Shown in pieces: positions 63,423 through 64,000 of a stretch of 64,000 nucleotides of DNA. The position numbers and the translations under genes were made by a program. The notes beneath the pieces were generated by a model that was given only the letters and a program-made list of their open reading frames with translations, was not told the origin of the DNA and did no database searches. Source of the stretch: Bedellia somnulentella (Eukaryota > Arthropoda > Insecta > Lepidoptera > Bedelliidae); the NCBI GenBank assembly GCA_963576735.1, contig OY755171.1, positions 17,918,001-17,982,000 of the forward strand, given 5' to 3'. Numbering within the stretch: the first letter of the stretch is position 1; the number at the start of each line of letters is the position of its first letter.

Positions 63423-64000
63423 AGCGATGTTACGTCATCCATTTTAAAAAGAGAAGCCTTTATTTAAGTTCTTATATGTTAAAAAGAGACACAAAATCTT
63501 TATCGTCATCTCTATCGCGTAACCCGTTTTGTTGATGTCACGCTTTTAAAGCTTGACAAACAAAGCGTCGACTTGTGAGCGATTTTGGTTTTCTTTTGAT
63601 TTTGAGAAAGATTTTATTCATTTGTATATTGTTATTGTGATAAAAGAGACTCCATTAGTCAAACTTATTATTTAGTGAGTTATGGTTGGGTGTAGCGTGC
63701 TTGGCTGCGGAAGCCGCAGCGAAAAACACATCGAAGGATTGACTTTCTGAAGTGAGTGAGTTTTTTAATGTTTTTCTACAGATAAATACATAATAAATAC
63801 ATTGCGCGATCAGAAAAAAAGTGATTCAAATGTTAATTACGTTGAACTAGATTACTAGCATTTTCTTAAGTTATTTTGAGCAATTTTTTAATAGCATAAC
63901 CTAAAAATATGCAGTATCTCAGTGTTCCCATAATTCACGTTTTTCATCCTACCCTGTCGTTAGGGTAAAATTTTCGAATTAGTAAACTGATGTTAATGAG
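63398..64000 (+). mobile_element. P element, 5' part, cut by the window end
   Basis: Starts CTTTGATTATGAACACTATA, like the ends of the element at 48223-49865, and stays highly similar to its complement up to 64000. The THAP exon begins at ATG 63682 ('MVGCSVLGCGSRSEKHIEGL'). A TGA then stands where the other copy has the His-Lys codons before the donor GTGAGT, so this copy's THAP domain is broken. The 8 bases before it (63390-63397) should recur at its far end outside the window. Confidence 0.85.

Overview
The window is animal nuclear DNA, almost certainly from a moth or butterfly (Lepidoptera). Host genes are split into short exons with canonical GT/AG introns. The AT-rich space between exons is packed with insect-type transposable elements: SINEs with TATG or TATGTT tails, Jockey, RTE and RNase-H LINEs, mariner, piggyBac, P, hAT and Harbinger-like elements. 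The order Lepidoptera is inferred from the style of the repeats and from host protein similarity; the species cannot be named.

Host genes, left to right. (1) The last two coding exons of a MORN4/retinophilin-like gene, + strand, 2614-8372. (2) A complete PWP2 gene (U3 snoRNP / small-subunit processome WD40 protein), - strand, 17 coding exons from 36968 down to 13330; the exon model is frame-consistent throughout and gives 917 aa. (3) A complete V-ATPase 16 kDa proteolipid (subunit c) gene, + strand, 3 coding exons 39525-43116, 160 aa. (4) A complete OST3/OST6-MAGT1-TUSC3-type oligosaccharyltransferase subunit, + strand, 6 exons 51422-56049, 332 aa. (5) A probable first coding exon of an unrecognised + strand gene at 60794-60882. 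They share no operon-like logic; they are housekeeping genes lying next to each other. PWP2 and the V-ATPase gene are divergent, about 2.5 kb apart.

Mobile DNA, region by region. 1-1310 is a Jockey-type LINE and 1610-2170 an RTE-type LINE tail. 2724-8217 (MORN4 intron) is full of SINEs. 8835-9465 is a tRNA-related foldback insert bounded by a 14-bp duplication. 10400-13450 is a tandem array of copies of the PWP2 last exon, interleaved with SINEs and split by a TIR element at 11217-12320. PWP2 introns carry an RNase-H LINE (21342-22613) and a nest in intron 2: a DD41D Tc1/mariner-type transposon (28872-34946) whose right inverted-repeat arm is interrupted by a 3.1-kb piggyBac (31608-34725). 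Both transposase genes look intact. 37224-38804 is a TIR element holding a SINE and an array of LINE-tail hairpins. Between the V-ATPase and OST genes lie a 2.1-kb element with about 425-bp inverted repeats, an internally deleted P element with a THAP domain, and a hAT element. A mariner sits in OST intron 3. The right end holds a LINE (57489-59960), more SINEs, and the start of a second P element cut by the window edge.

The strongest unusual signals are: five tandem copies of the PWP2 terminal exon, three of which differ from the real exon almost only at silent sites; a two-step hairpin shared by the 3' ends of two SINE families and an RTE-type LINE; a minisatellite built from that hairpin; and the nested piggyBac-in-DD41D transposon.
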